43,751 bases of DNA, from NCBI RefSeq assembly GCF_021206925.1, contig NZ_JAJPRF010000023.1, positions 1 to 43,751 of the forward strand, written 5' to 3'. Under the pieces are notes generated by a model. It made no database searches. It worked only from the letters and a program-made list of their open reading frames with translations, and was not told the DNA's origin. The translations under genes were made by a program, and so were the position numbers. Below, piece after piece: positions 7,539-17,900 of the stretch (its first letter is position 1; the number at the start of each line of letters is the position of its first letter). The DNA is from Rhodoflexus caldus. Its GTDB lineage: Bacteria > Bacteroidota > Bacteroidia > Cytophagales > Thermoflexibacteraceae.

Positions 7539-7618
7539 ACTGTTTGTCGGTTTATTTGATGGCAATTTGACTATTTCTGCCCATGAAAAAAATGACAAAA
7601 GTCATCTTGTTTAGTTTT

Positions 7619-10516
7619 TTAACGGATGCCCACGCGCCCGACAACCAATTCCACGCCTGTTGTTTGGGTTTGCGGAAAATACATCAGCCGCACCCCTGCA
7701 TCAAAAAGCAGTTGAGCCATTCTACCCACATTAAAATCCATCGTCAGGTCTATGCCCACGGTTTGATAGTTGGTGGTACGGTCGCCTACGGCATAGTCGT
7801 AAAACAGCATGGTTTTGATGCGTTGCAGGTTGGCAATCGGCCCCAGCGAAATATCGGGATACCACAGGGGCATACGGTACTCAATGGCACTGCCGTAATA
7901 CCACTCATGGCTGCGGTAAGCATAGCCGCGCGCAAACAGAATAGGGCTTGTAAACCGATAGTTGCTTTGCTGCTCGTATTGCATGGCACCGCGCAGGGTA
8001 AGGGCATGGTGGCGCAGCGCACCCGGCAGGAAAATCTGCCCTTGTGTGGCAAACTGCCCGCCCTCAAAATCGCGGCTGGCGAGCACCTGACGCGCAGAGG
8101 CGGCATAAGTAAAGCCTAATCTGCTCACAAGGTCGCGCTCGGCACGGCGCAGAGTGGCGGCATAGCTGAAATTCAGGCCGCCGCTCCAAAGTTCACCGCT
8201 GCGGAAACGGTCGGCGAACTGCCCACGGAAATTTCCTGTCTGCCTGTAAGAAGCCGATGTCCCCAGATTGGCACTTCGCAGAAAGCGGGAGTTGGTCAGC
8301 ACCAACGGGATGCGAGCGCCCAGCGTTGCTACGTTTTCGGTAAACTGCAATTCGCTGACCTGATTGTTTACGCGCACATTGCTGCGGCGCTCAATACTGC
8401 TCAGGTTTACATCTATGACAGGATAGAAGCCCTGATAGCTGAACTGCCCGAACCAGTTGCCCGTTTGTTCGTTGGCATTGAACCGATAGCCGACCGTAGT
8501 AATGGCTGTGCTCAACAGATTGCGGGAATAGAGGGCTACTTCCAACTGTTCCAAATTGTTGGGGCTGATAAATGGCGACCAACTGTAAATATTGAACAGT
8601 TCGCTGAACCTGCCGTATTTGCGCATGGGATAGCTCCGTCGCGGCGGATTTTTCAGTATTCCCTGTGTTTGGGCAAGTTCGGGCTCCTGTTGCAGCAAAG
8701 GGCGGAAATAATCGGTAGGCACGGGTTTTACCTGCTCAAAGGGTATCCACAAAGCCGTATCGGCGGCAATGCGGGAGATATCCATGCCATACAAAGTAAA
8801 GTCATTGAAGTACAGGTATTTGCCGTCGGGCGAAGCCTTAGGATTGTATGCGCCAAAGGGACGCGCCGTAACCTGCCAGCGTTTGCCGCTTGCCTTATGC
8901 AGGGCGTAAATATTGTCTATTCCACTGTAAGAGGAGTGGAAAAATACCCATTCTGCCGAAGCTGCCGGAGCGCCGATGTTTTCATAGCCAAAGGGCAGAA
9001 GGTCTTGTATGGTATTGGTTGTCAGTGTAATGCGTGAAAGGGCAGTGCTGCCGTCGTTTTTGTGTCGGAGGCAGAGCAGGTGTTGGCCGTCTGTGTCGTA
9101 GCGCAGCATGGAGTACCGAAGGCTGTCGGTATTGGGCAGCCTTTGCAGCACTTCGCCGCTGCTGCTGTTCAGTATCAGAATCTGCTGAAAGCCGTTTTCC
9201 GCTACTTCTATGGTAGCTACTTGGTCTGCCTGTGGCGAAAGTGCCGCTGCCACGTAGCGGCTTCTGCGCGAAAGCGATTGCACCTTTCCTTTCTCCCAAT
9301 CCAGTACCTTCACCACCTGATAATTGCGCATTTGCCAGCGCGGGTCAAATTCATATTCTACCCATACGGCTTTGCCCGACTCAACGGAAAACATGCCGTT
9401 GCCTACTACCAGCCCGGGTGTAAACAGCACCTTTGCCTGTTGTCGGCTGCTGTCGGCAGGCATTTCCACTATTTGCGGAATATGGCTCATGCCTTGCCGC
9501 AAGGCAATTACGCGGCCGTCGGGCAGCGGTTGCGGAAATGAAAAGTCGGTGTAAGTCGGCCTGCCATAGTGCTTGTGCCGCTTGGCAGGGAGGTTAGTCA
9601 AGGGTTGTTCTTTGAACAGTTGCTGCTGCTGATTGCGCCAGATGCTGTCCAATTCGCGGTTCATGTCGCGGTAGGCAGCCACCAGATAGCGCCCTGTTAC
9701 TTTGCGAATGCCATTACTGAACGTAAAGGGTACAATCGGCCATGCAAAAGCCTGCTTGGTAATGCGGTCTAATGCCTGTGCGCCTCCTTTGCGACGAAGG
9801 TAAGTGGTCAGGTGGTAGCCCAGTACGTAGTGGTCGGGTACGGCATCGCGGAACGAACGCTGGTGCGCTTTGTGATAGCCCCATCCGCCGCTGCTGAGCA
9901 ACTGCGTGCGGTAGAGCAGGTCAAAGTTGGGCACTCTGCCCCTGCCCCCGGGCAGCATGAGTGTTTCCGTAACTACTGCATCGCCTTCAAAAAACCACCA
10001 CGGAGCCGCCAGATTGGCCACTGCACCCAATCCGTTGTAGCCACTCACCCAGTACACCAAACGGCTCAGCCCCGTCTTTGCCTTGTCATATTGTACTACG
10101 TGGCGCATTTCGTGCACAGAGAGCAGCGAAAGCCAATCGGCAGTGCCGAAGTCATTGTTGTTTTGCGGGGGCATGGTAAAAAACTCCGAACGGCGCGGCG
10201 CCAGATTGACAAAGCCGTTGGTAAACGTGGTGCGGTTTTGCAGCAAAATGCTGATGCGCCTGGGCTGCCTGCCAAGGCTACGCCCCACGGGGGCAAAAGG
10301 CTGTGCGCCCGGGTGGAGGATGGCATTGAGCACATTGGCAGTCCGCTGCGCCTCCTGCTCTGCTCCGGCAGGAAAAATCAGCCTGAACTCAGGTGTTTGC
10401 AATTGTTGCCAGCGCACCGAAAACGGCGTTTGCTGTACCGAGAATACATCTTGTGCACCAACAGACAGCACCCTGCCTGCTGCCAAGAGCAAAAGGCAAC
10501 CGAGAAAGCGCAACAT
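7619..10516 (-). CDS. Exported gluzincin-like peptidase, beta-propeller and outer-membrane barrel fusion
   Basis: A 965-residue protein with signal peptide MLRFLGCLLLLAAGRVLSVG ending A-Q. Residues 35-190 resemble a gluzincin peptidase: HEMRH at 135-139 and the WFFEGDA motif at 174-180, where E177 would be the third zinc ligand. Residues 300-600 contain repeated beta-propeller blades of TolB/PD40 style (SPDGKYLYFNDF, SPQADQVATIEV, YDTDGQHLLCLRH). Residues about 640-965 read as an outer-membrane barrel with alternating aromatics. A likely role is a surface-exposed or outer-membrane-anchored peptidase; substrate is unknown. The start at 10516 is preferred to the ATG at 10582, which lies upstream of a -7 box. 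The gene is monocistronic or leads into hsp20. Confidence 0.75.
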   Translation of the reverse strand: MLRFLGCLLLLAAGRVLSVGAQDVFSVQQTPFSVRWQQLQTPEFRLIFPAGAEQEAQRTANVLNAILHPGAQPFAPVGRSLGRQPRRISILLQNRTTFTNGFVNLAPRRSEFFTMPPQNNNDFGTADWLSLLSVHEMRHVVQYDKAKTGLSRLVYWVSGYNGLGAVANLAAPWWFFEGDAVVTETLMLPGGRGRVPNFDLLYRTQLLSSGGWGYHKAHQRSFRDAVPDHYVLGYHLTTYLRRKGGAQALDRITKQAFAWPIVPFTFSNGIRKVTGRYLVAAYRDMNRELDSIWRNQQQQLFKEQPLTNLPAKRHKHYGRPTYTDFSFPQPLPDGRVIALRQGMSHIPQIVEMPADSSRQQAKVLFTPGLVVGNGMFSVESGKAVWVEYEFDPRWQMRNYQVVKVLDWEKGKVQSLSRRSRYVAAALSPQADQVATIEVAENGFQQILILNSSSGEVLQRLPNTDSLRYSMLRYDTDGQHLLCLRHKNDGSTALSRITLTTNTIQDLLPFGYENIGAPAASAEWVFFHSSYSGIDNIYALHKASGKRWQVTARPFGAYNPKASPDGKYLYFNDFTLYGMDISRIAADTALWIPFEQVKPVPTDYFRPLLQQEPELAQTQGILKNPPRRSYPMRKYGRFSELFNIYSWSPFISPNNLEQLEVALYSRNLLSTAITTVGYRFNANEQTGNWFGQFSYQGFYPVIDVNLSSIERRSNVRVNNQVSELQFTENVATLGARIPLVLTNSRFLRSANLGTSASYRQTGNFRGQFADRFRSGELWSGGLNFSYAATLRRAERDLVSRLGFTYAASARQVLASRDFEGGQFATQGQIFLPGALRHHALTLRGAMQYEQQSNYRFTSPILFARGYAYRSHEWYYGSAIEYRMPLWYPDISLGPIANLQRIKTMLFYDYAVGDRTTNYQTVGIDLTMDFNVGRMAQLLFDAGVRLMYFPQTQTTGVELVVGRVGIR

Positions 10517-10547
10517 AGGCTTGCCGAAGAGTTTTAACGTGTTGGGG

Positions 10548-10555
10548 CAAACATA
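10548..10555 (-). promoter_or_regulatory. -7 box for the peptidase-barrel gene
   Basis: The minus strand reads TATGTTTG, an exact TAnnTTTG, 31 nt before the ATG at 10516. There is no good TTTG at -33. It supports the shorter start codon. Confidence 0.45.
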
Positions 10556-10650
10556 ATACAAATTTTTCCCGCTTTTTCGCATGAAGTCTCAACAGAAATT
10601 AGTTAATTTAGTTAATCAATTTGTTATTCACCCGTCTCACTCAAAGCAAT

Positions 10651-11610
10651 ATGAAAAAGCTATTCTACACAATTTTTGCAGCCTTGCTGGCTTTTGGCGC
10701 AGCAGCGCAGGACGATATCGCACCAATTATGCTTGATGATATTCACTATTATATGAGCGACAGAGATTCTACCAATCGCTTTTTTATCAAGCATTTTGGC
10801 GCGCGCCCGATGGCACAACAACCAATCAACCCTTTTCAGTTTATTGATTTTCTGTTGGTTCGCCCCGGTCAGTCCACTATCAATGTATCATCAAGAGGCC
10901 CTTTCCCGGGTATGCGGGTGCGCGACCCCAAGCGCTGGAATCGCACGCAAATAGAACCTTCTCCCGACCTTCCGCCCATGTACGGCATGTACTGGCTGGC
11001 ATTCAGCACCAAAAACTTGAAAAAGGCCATTGCCAAACTTAAAAAAGGAGGCATTGTATTCATCAACGAAAATTTCAAGTTGCCTGCCGAGCCTTCTGCC
11101 AAAGCAGCGGTACTCTGGGGGCCTGATTATAACCGCATTGTTATTGTTGAACGCAAGAATGACAGCGGCATTACTCCTTTCGGCATTGACCACTTGCAAT
11201 ACATAGTGGAAGATTTGGAAGCTAATATTAAATTTTTCTCCGAAGTATATCAGGGGAAGGTTATCAACCGCAGTGAGCAGGTTGCCACTATGCTGGTGGG
11301 CGGTCATACGTTTGTGCTGGCCACTCCCGAAGGCATGGGGCTCGACCGAAGCAAAGTAGCCCGCCGTAGCCCCGATTTCTTCCGTTACGGCATTGACCAT
11401 CTGGGCTTTATGTACAAAGACATACGACCTGCCTTTGAAAATGCAAAAGCAAAAGGCTATTTCTTTGCATTAGACCCTACTCGGATGCAATATTATGATG
11501 CGCCCACCGTTTATACATTTGCCATCACATCCACTCCTGACGGTATGCAAATGGAGATGTATCAAGAAGACGGGCGCACTACTGCACGCACCAGATATCT
11601 TGACAGGTAA
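10651..11610 (+). CDS. Exported VOC-fold (glyoxalase/dioxygenase superfamily) protein
   Basis: A 319-residue protein with a signal peptide MKKLFYTIFAALLAFGAAAQ. The mature part holds two VOC modules: residues about 25-165 (LDDIHYYMSDRDSTNRFFIK) and 180-310 (GIDHLQYIVEDLEANIKFFS, later YGIDHLGFMYKDIRPAFENA). H30 (DDIHYY), H183 (GIDHLQ) and H251 (GIDHLG) open the modules where VOC enzymes carry metal ligands; E303/E306 near the end (MQMEMYQED) could complete a site. The family uses a divalent metal for isomerase, lyase or ring-cleaving reactions. Export to the periplasm is unusual. The start at 10651 replaces a TTG-initiated extension from 10621. No cleaved substrate is suggested by neighbours. 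Confidence 0.8.
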   Translation: MKKLFYTIFAALLAFGAAAQDDIAPIMLDDIHYYMSDRDSTNRFFIKHFGARPMAQQPINPFQFIDFLLVRPGQSTINVSSRGPFPGMRVRDPKRWNRTQIEPSPDLPPMYGMYWLAFSTKNLKKAIAKLKKGGIVFINENFKLPAEPSAKAAVLWGPDYNRIVIVERKNDSGITPFGIDHLQYIVEDLEANIKFFSEVYQGKVINRSEQVATMLVGGHTFVLATPEGMGLDRSKVARRSPDFFRYGIDHLGFMYKDIRPAFENAKAKGYFFALDPTRMQYYDAPTVYTFAITSTPDGMQMEMYQEDGRTTARTRYLDR

Positions 11611-11670
11611 CGACAAACGGCTTTTTCCAAAAACTTGTTACATTAGGCTGTTTAATTAGCAAATGATTGT

Positions 11671-14004
11671 ATGCAGCAAGCGGTACCAAATTATCCCTAC
11701 CGTTCCAAAAAATTAGAGGAATATCATATCCTCGACACCTTGAGCGAGCCGGAGTTTGACCGCTTGACACAACTGGCTGCTCTCATTTGCGAAACACCTG
11801 TTTCACTGATTACCATTCTGACGGACGAAAAACAGTGGTTCAAATCTAAAATAGGATTAGACATTGACGGTACGCCTATTGAACACGCATTTTGTAATCA
11901 TGCCATCAAACAGTCGGATATTTTTGAAATAACGGATGCAACGAAAGATGAGCGGTTTGCCAATAATCCGTTGGTAACAAGTTCGCCCGATATTCGCTTT
12001 TATGCGGGCAGCCCGCTGATAGACAAAAGCGGATTTGCGCTCGGTACGCTTTGTGTCATAGACAAGCAGCCGCGCAGGCTGACAGAACACCAACGTGAGG
12101 CCTTGCGCCTGCTTGCTCAGGAGGCAATGGATGTCATACAATTGCGTGCGCACAAAGAAACCTACGAAGAGTTTTTCGAGCTTGTACCCGAAATGCTCTG
12201 CATGGTAGATACACGGGGGCATTTTATGCGGGTCAATCCGGCATGGGAAAATGTATTGCACTACAAAAGCGAAGAGTTGATAGGCAAAAACGTATTATCC
12301 TTCATCCATCCTGATGATATAGCACCTACCCAAGCAGCACTTGCCATGTTAGACAACGGGCAAACCGTTACAGGCTTTATCAATCGCTACCGCAGCCGCG
12401 ATGGCAGCTACCGCAGTTTGGAGTGGAGCAGCAGGGCTATCGGCAAATTGGTGTTCGCCTCCAGCAAAGATGTAACAAAAGAACTCAAGGCGCGCGAAAA
12501 CATGCAGCGCAGTGAAGAGCGCTACCGAATGCTGACCGAATTGGTTTCCGACTATGTATATGCCGCACGCATTGAGGGAGACCAACTGTATTTAGAATGG
12601 GTTTCAGACAATGTTCAACGCATATTGGGGTACTCTTTTGAAGAACTTAAAGTACCCGGAACATGGGAAAGCATCGTATGGTCGGAAGATGCCCAACGCA
12701 TTATCAGAGGAAAGAATCGCCTACAAGACAGCGAAGAAAAAATTAATGAATATCGCGTTACTACCAAAGCCGGCGAAGTGCGCTGGATGTGGGATTTTAA
12801 CCGTATTGTCAAGCGAGAGAGTGATACGCAAGGCCATATTATTGGTGCAACAAAAGATATCACCACGGAAAAAAGGGCCGAAATAGCTCTGTTGCATACC
12901 AAAGACCTGCTCGAGCAAACCGGCAGAGCGGCCCGCATAGGAACATGGGAGTTAGACGTGATTCATCAGCAACTGATTTGGAGCGATGTAACCCGTATGC
13001 TGCACGAAGTACCACTCGGTTTTCAGCCTGATGTAGCCACGGCTATTAACTTCTACAAAGAAGGCGAAAGTCGTCAAAAGATAGCGGAGGCACTGAACAA
13101 GGCGATAAATGAGGGGGTATCTTTTGACATGGAACTCGAACTGCTGACTGCTACCAATCGGGCAATCTGGGTACGTGCCATCGGCATCCCCGAGTGGCAA
13201 AACAGCCGGTGTGTGCGCGTTTACGGCGCTTTTCAGGACATTGACGAGCAGAAAAAAATTCAGATAGCCATTCAACAAAGTGAGCAGGCATTATTGGAAC
13301 GCAATAAGCAACTGGAACAACTCATTGAACTGACCAAACGGCAAAATGAGCGATTGAAGGAGTACACATACATTACCTCCCACAATCTACGCTCTTCGGT
13401 AGCCAATATTTTGTCGATTTCTGACTTGCTCTACGCAATGCCCAACGATGCAGAACTCCTCAATATGCTGCAATCGGCTACTCGCCAGTTAGACAGTACC
13501 ATTTTCAAGATGAATACGCTGCTGGACGTGGATAGCATGGCAGAAACCAATGAAAGAGAGCCTGTAAACCTGTTGGATGCTATTCGGGACAATCTTGAAT
13601 TGCTCCGCAGCCGTCGTACAGATGATACCAAAGTCAGCGTGGCGGTTCCGCCACAACTGACGGTTGCCGCCCTGCCGGCATACATAGACAGCATTTTGCA
13701 CAACCTGTTGAGCAATGCGATGAAGTACAGCCGCCCCGATACGCCTTGTCAGATAGATATACGAGCCTACGAAGAAGGCGATTTTGTGGTCATTGCAGTG
13801 GCAGACAATGGCGTAGGCATAGACCTGATGAAAGACGGCGATAAACTTTTCCGCATGAGTAGCCGCCTGCATACCGACAAAGAAGGAAAAGGGCTGGGGC
13901 TATTCCTCACCAAACACCAGATAGAAACCATGGGCGGCAGCATTGAGGTAGAAAGTACGCCCGGTAAAGGTTCGGTTTTCCGCGTATATTTACCGAAAAC
14001 CTGA
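11671..14004 (+). CDS. Soluble GAF-PAS-PAS-PAS sensor histidine kinase
   Basis: A 777-residue cytosolic kinase without membrane segments. Domains: GAF (about 20-158, with FCNHAI at 74-79, seen in many GAF sensors), PAS 1 (about 165-275), PAS 2 (285-400), PAS 3 (410-530), coiled coil (530-565), a HisKA-like dimerisation helix with H571 in SHNLRSSVANI, and a HATPase domain with N box NLLSNAMKYS (678-687), G1 DNGVGID (712-718) and G2 GKGLGLFL (739-746). No receiver domain is fused and no response regulator is nearby, so it is an orphan kinase. It ends 4 nt before the prenyltransferase start, which implies co-transcription. Ligands of the GAF/PAS domains are unknown. Confidence 0.9.
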   Translation: MQQAVPNYPYRSKKLEEYHILDTLSEPEFDRLTQLAALICETPVSLITILTDEKQWFKSKIGLDIDGTPIEHAFCNHAIKQSDIFEITDATKDERFANNPLVTSSPDIRFYAGSPLIDKSGFALGTLCVIDKQPRRLTEHQREALRLLAQEAMDVIQLRAHKETYEEFFELVPEMLCMVDTRGHFMRVNPAWENVLHYKSEELIGKNVLSFIHPDDIAPTQAALAMLDNGQTVTGFINRYRSRDGSYRSLEWSSRAIGKLVFASSKDVTKELKARENMQRSEERYRMLTELVSDYVYAARIEGDQLYLEWVSDNVQRILGYSFEELKVPGTWESIVWSEDAQRIIRGKNRLQDSEEKINEYRVTTKAGEVRWMWDFNRIVKRESDTQGHIIGATKDITTEKRAEIALLHTKDLLEQTGRAARIGTWELDVIHQQLIWSDVTRMLHEVPLGFQPDVATAINFYKEGESRQKIAEALNKAINEGVSFDMELELLTATNRAIWVRAIGIPEWQNSRCVRVYGAFQDIDEQKKIQIAIQQSEQALLERNKQLEQLIELTKRQNERLKEYTYITSHNLRSSVANILSISDLLYAMPNDAELLNMLQSATRQLDSTIFKMNTLLDVDSMAETNEREPVNLLDAIRDNLELLRSRRTDDTKVSVAVPPQLTVAALPAYIDSILHNLLSNAMKYSRPDTPCQIDIRAYEEGDFVVIAVADNGVGIDLMKDGDKLFRMSSRLHTDKEGKGLGLFLTKHQIETMGGSIEVESTPGKGSVFRVYLPKT

Positions 14005-14008
14005 TGAC

Positions 14009-14875
14009 ATGCACCGTTCTACTTTACTGCATCTGCGGCTGCCGTTTTCTTTCTTCCTGTTGCCGGTCTTTCTTTTTGCCTGTGCGGTAAGTGCCCCCGC
14101 ACTGACACCTTTCCCCGCTGTCATTGCCTTTATGGCATGGCATGTATTTGTCTATCCTGCCAGTAACGGCTACAACTCTTACTTTGACAAAGACGAAGGT
14201 GCCATTGGCGGGTTGGAAAAGCCACCTCCCGTCAGCCGCGAGTTATACACAACTGCGCTTTTGTTCGATGCCATGGGTGTTGCGCTGGGGGTGCTTGTCA
14301 GTTGGCAGTTTGCCCTTGCACTGTTGGTCTATGGTCTTGTTTCCAAAGCATACAGCCACCCCCAAGTGCGATTGAAAAAATATCCGATTGTCAGCCTGCT
14401 GACTGTTGGTGTTTTTCAAGGCTTTTTTGTGTTTATCAGCTCTGCACAAGCGCTTACGGGCAAAGGCTGGGCAGAATTGATGACGGCGCAATGGCTGATT
14501 CCTGCCGCGCTTTCCTCTCTGATGCTGATTGGTTCTTACCCGATGACCCAGATTTATCAGCATGAGGAAGATGCCCGCCGCGGCGACCAAACCATAAGCC
14601 TCTTGTTGGGTGTCAGGGGTACTTTTATTTACACAATGTTTGTGTTTACTATTGCCACGGCAGGTTTTATCGGCTATTTCCGACAGTATTTTTCCCCATT
14701 TGTTGCCATAGGTTTTGTAGCGGCTCTTTCTCCGGTGCTGCTGTTTTTTTTGTGGTGGATGCGGCAGTCGTTTGCTTCGCCTGCACGTGCAGATTTCAAA
14801 AATACCATGCGGCTCAATCTGCTATCGGCCGTTTGCCTGAACGGATTTTATCTGGTACTGTGGGCAATGCGGTGA
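14009..14875 (+). CDS. UbiA-superfamily prenyltransferase
   Basis: A 288-residue integral membrane protein with about eight hydrophobic segments. UbiA enzymes transfer an isoprenoid from its diphosphate onto an aromatic or other acceptor. The first Asp-rich motif is NGYNSYFDKDEG (53-64, N56 and D60), and the second is HEEDARRGDQT (185-195, D188 and D193). Both Mg-diphosphate motifs are therefore present. The start overlaps no other gene and lies 4 nt after the kinase stop. The acceptor is unknown: no menaquinone, haem O or other biosynthetic genes are near. It is shorter and more basic at the N-terminus than MenA. Confidence 0.85.
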   Translation: MHRSTLLHLRLPFSFFLLPVFLFACAVSAPALTPFPAVIAFMAWHVFVYPASNGYNSYFDKDEGAIGGLEKPPPVSRELYTTALLFDAMGVALGVLVSWQFALALLVYGLVSKAYSHPQVRLKKYPIVSLLTVGVFQGFFVFISSAQALTGKGWAELMTAQWLIPAALSSLMLIGSYPMTQIYQHEEDARRGDQTISLLLGVRGTFIYTMFVFTIATAGFIGYFRQYFSPFVAIGFVAALSPVLLFFLWWMRQSFASPARADFKNTMRLNLLSAVCLNGFYLVLWAMR

Positions 14876-14932
14876 TGCCATTGCAAGCGATGAGAAAGCA
14901 CATGGAGAGCGTTCTATTTTACCGCAAAGTAC

Positions 14933-17900
14933 TTACAAAGCCGCTACCACCTTCTCCTCTTCGGTGTAGAGCAGCAGTGCACGCACGGGGCGGTTGGCAT
15001 ATACGGGAATTTGTGCAATCAGGCGGGCATATCCTCTGATTTGCTCGGCATGTTTTTGCTGCAATTCAATGCCTGTTTTGTAGTCAAGAATGGTGATTTG
15101 TTGCGGGTCTATCACCAGTCGGTCGGGGCGGAGGGTCTTGCTGTCGCGCTCGCCTTCTTTTTTGGCAATCAACTCTTTTTCGTTGAGGACTACGCGCCCG
15201 GGCAGCGCTTCAAACAGCGGCGCAATTTCGGGCAAAGCCAGCAGTTGCAACATTTTCTCCTGTAAAATGGCTTTTTCCTGTGCGGTAATCAGCCCTTCAT
15301 GCAACAGGGCAGCAGCGGCCAGCGGTACATCTTCCGCATAGCGCACTTTTTCAAAGGCATAGTGCAGCAGTAAGCCCTGTTTGCGGGCATCATACAATGC
15401 CTGAATGTTAATGCGATTCTCGCCTTCGCCCTTGTCGCCGCGTCTCATGCGCAATTTATCGCGGCTTTCCGTGCTGAGGAATGTTGTCATCGTGTAGGAT
15501 TTTACATCAGGGGCGGTAACTTTTCGCTGCACGGGGGCGGTTTCCTCGGCAAACAGGTAGCGCACCGAGTCGCTTACAGCTATCTTTTTGGCTGCCATCT
15601 GTTCGGCAAAAGCCAGCAAAAGTGCACTGACATTGCTTGGCTTCTCGCCGGACTTTTGCGCTTTGCCGATAATGTAAAGCCGATTTTCAGGCCTTGTCAA
15701 AGCTACGTACAATACGTTGAGTGCATCGGTGAGTATGGCCTGTTTTTCTAATAGGAAATAGTCGGCAAAGGAAGTCTTTTCCAGTTTTTGTGTGGCCGGC
15801 ACCCAAAGTGCGGGCAGTTCGGGAGCAAGTTGCTCGTTTCGCCAAGGCACCCAAATATACGACTTGCCGTCGGCAGTAAGTTTCCAGTCGGCAAAGGGCA
15901 CTATCACAATTGGGAATTGCAGCCCTTTGGCACTGTGGATGGTCATCAAACGGATGGCGTCTTCCCCCGAAGGAGGCATGGAAACCGAAATTTTATCGGC
16001 TTTTTTGCTCCAATATTCCACAAAATCAGCCAGATTATTGCTACGGTTTTGACTGAAAGCCAGCAGTTCATCCAGCAGTCTTTGTAGGAAAATCTGCTCG
16101 GAAGGGTCGTCGTTCAACTCAAAAATGCGGATGAGTTCCTCGCCGATTTCATACAGCGAAAGATATTGCAAAGCCCTGAAAATAAGACGCTTGCCAAATC
16201 GGTCGCGAATGAATTGCAGAAATTCGCTGACACGCGGTTTTTTGGCATTTTCCGCTACTTCGCGATGCGTTTCGCCTGAATAGTCGCCGTTGATGCCGTC
16301 AATTTTCAGGTGTTTGTAGAGGAAATACAGTACTTCCGACTTAACAATCGGGTTCAATGGCTGCACCATAATCTGCATAAAGCCGACAATGAAACGCACC
16401 CGTGCCGAATTGCTGATGAGCAGCGACTCCGGCGAAACAACGCGATAGCCCGCTTCTACCAGTCTGCCTGCCAGTTCAATAGCTGCCCGATTGGTACGAC
16501 AGATGATGGCAATTTCCCCTAGGCGGAAACCATCGACCACTGCCCGATTGATAATTTCTTGACAGGTTTGGAAAGTTTTATCGGCATATGCTGCCGCTTT
16601 TATCTTGTGGTCTTCTCCCAGCAATAGCAGTTCCACATGTCCGGTTTCCTTTTTACGCGGCTGCTGTCGGCCTTTTTCATAGTAGCGCGGCAGATTGGGG
16701 TACTCGGCACTGAACTTTTCTATTGTCCAATCAAAAAGTTCGTTGTTGAAATTGACAATAGAAACAACGCTGCGGAAGTTGTATTCCAAATGATATGGTT
16801 GATAATATTGCCTAAAAACGCCGATTTCTTCTGCAATGGGCGAATCGGGCAGCACGGTGGGTACATCGGGCAGTTGCACCATCAGCTCGGCATTGCCACT
16901 GCGCCAGCGGTAGATGGACTGCTTGGCATCGCCCACTACCATGTTCGTATATCGGCCGCTTAAAGCATTGGTTATCAGTGGAATCAGATTGTGCCACTGC
17001 ATTTGTGAAGTATCCTGAAACTCATCTATGAGCAGGTGATGGTAGCGCTCACCCATGCGTTCGTAGAGATAGGGTACAGGCTCCGACTCAATGATGCGGT
17101 TAATCCGGTAGTTAAATTCGCTGATATGCACCTTGTTGCGCTCCAGCATGAGCATATCCACTTCGCGGCGCAACTCGCCCAAAACGGCCAACTGATAGAT
17201 GCTGCGCAGCGCCAGTTTGGATTCGTTATAAACTATCAGATGTTGGTCGCGCAGGTGGTCTATGTCATAAAAAATTCGCGTCAAATCACCTGCAATATTT
17301 TCAATCGCTTGTTTGTCGTAGGCTTTTGCCTTGGTTGAAGTCCATTTGCCGTCGCGCACATTGTTGTGTATAGTATCGCTTGCTCCGTTAATAAATGCCG
17401 TAAAGTCTTTTTCGGCGAACTTACGGAAATAGGATATAATGCCGCGACTGCCGCCTGCCAGTGCCTCATCGCTGATTCTGTGTTGTTTTATCAGGCTAAC
17501 GGCTTCCTTTCCAAGTTCCAACAGTTGATTTTCAATATTTTGAGAAAAATCATTCAATTGCTGGCGGATGTATAAAAACCGCTCGATAGGAATTTGCGAC
17601 AGCAGTTCTACCATCAGGCGGCTGTCTTCGCGGAACAGATGAGCACCAAATTCAATGAGTGCCTTGTCGGTACGCCAGCGCCTGCCTTCTTCGGTTTCCT
17701 GTCGGGTAAACCCCCGCATCAGGCGCGTCAGAGTGGCATCGCCGTGTGTGCCCACGCGCTCCAACAGGCGATTGACCGCCGCTTCCAACAGTTCATCGGC
17801 TTCCAGTTCTATTTCATAGTTATAGGGCAGGTCTAAGTCTTTGGTGAAAGACTGCACCACGCGGTTATTGAAGGAATCTATGGTGCTTACCGAAAGGTCG

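Noticed and set aside
7539-7598. Upstream extension of the Hsp20 frame
   Set aside because: It would start on TTG, and the ATG at 7538 gives the standard N-terminus.
9812-10537. Plus-strand open frame of 241 codons
   Set aside because: It is antisense to the peptidase-barrel gene, whose HExxH and WFFEGDA motifs fix the true frame.
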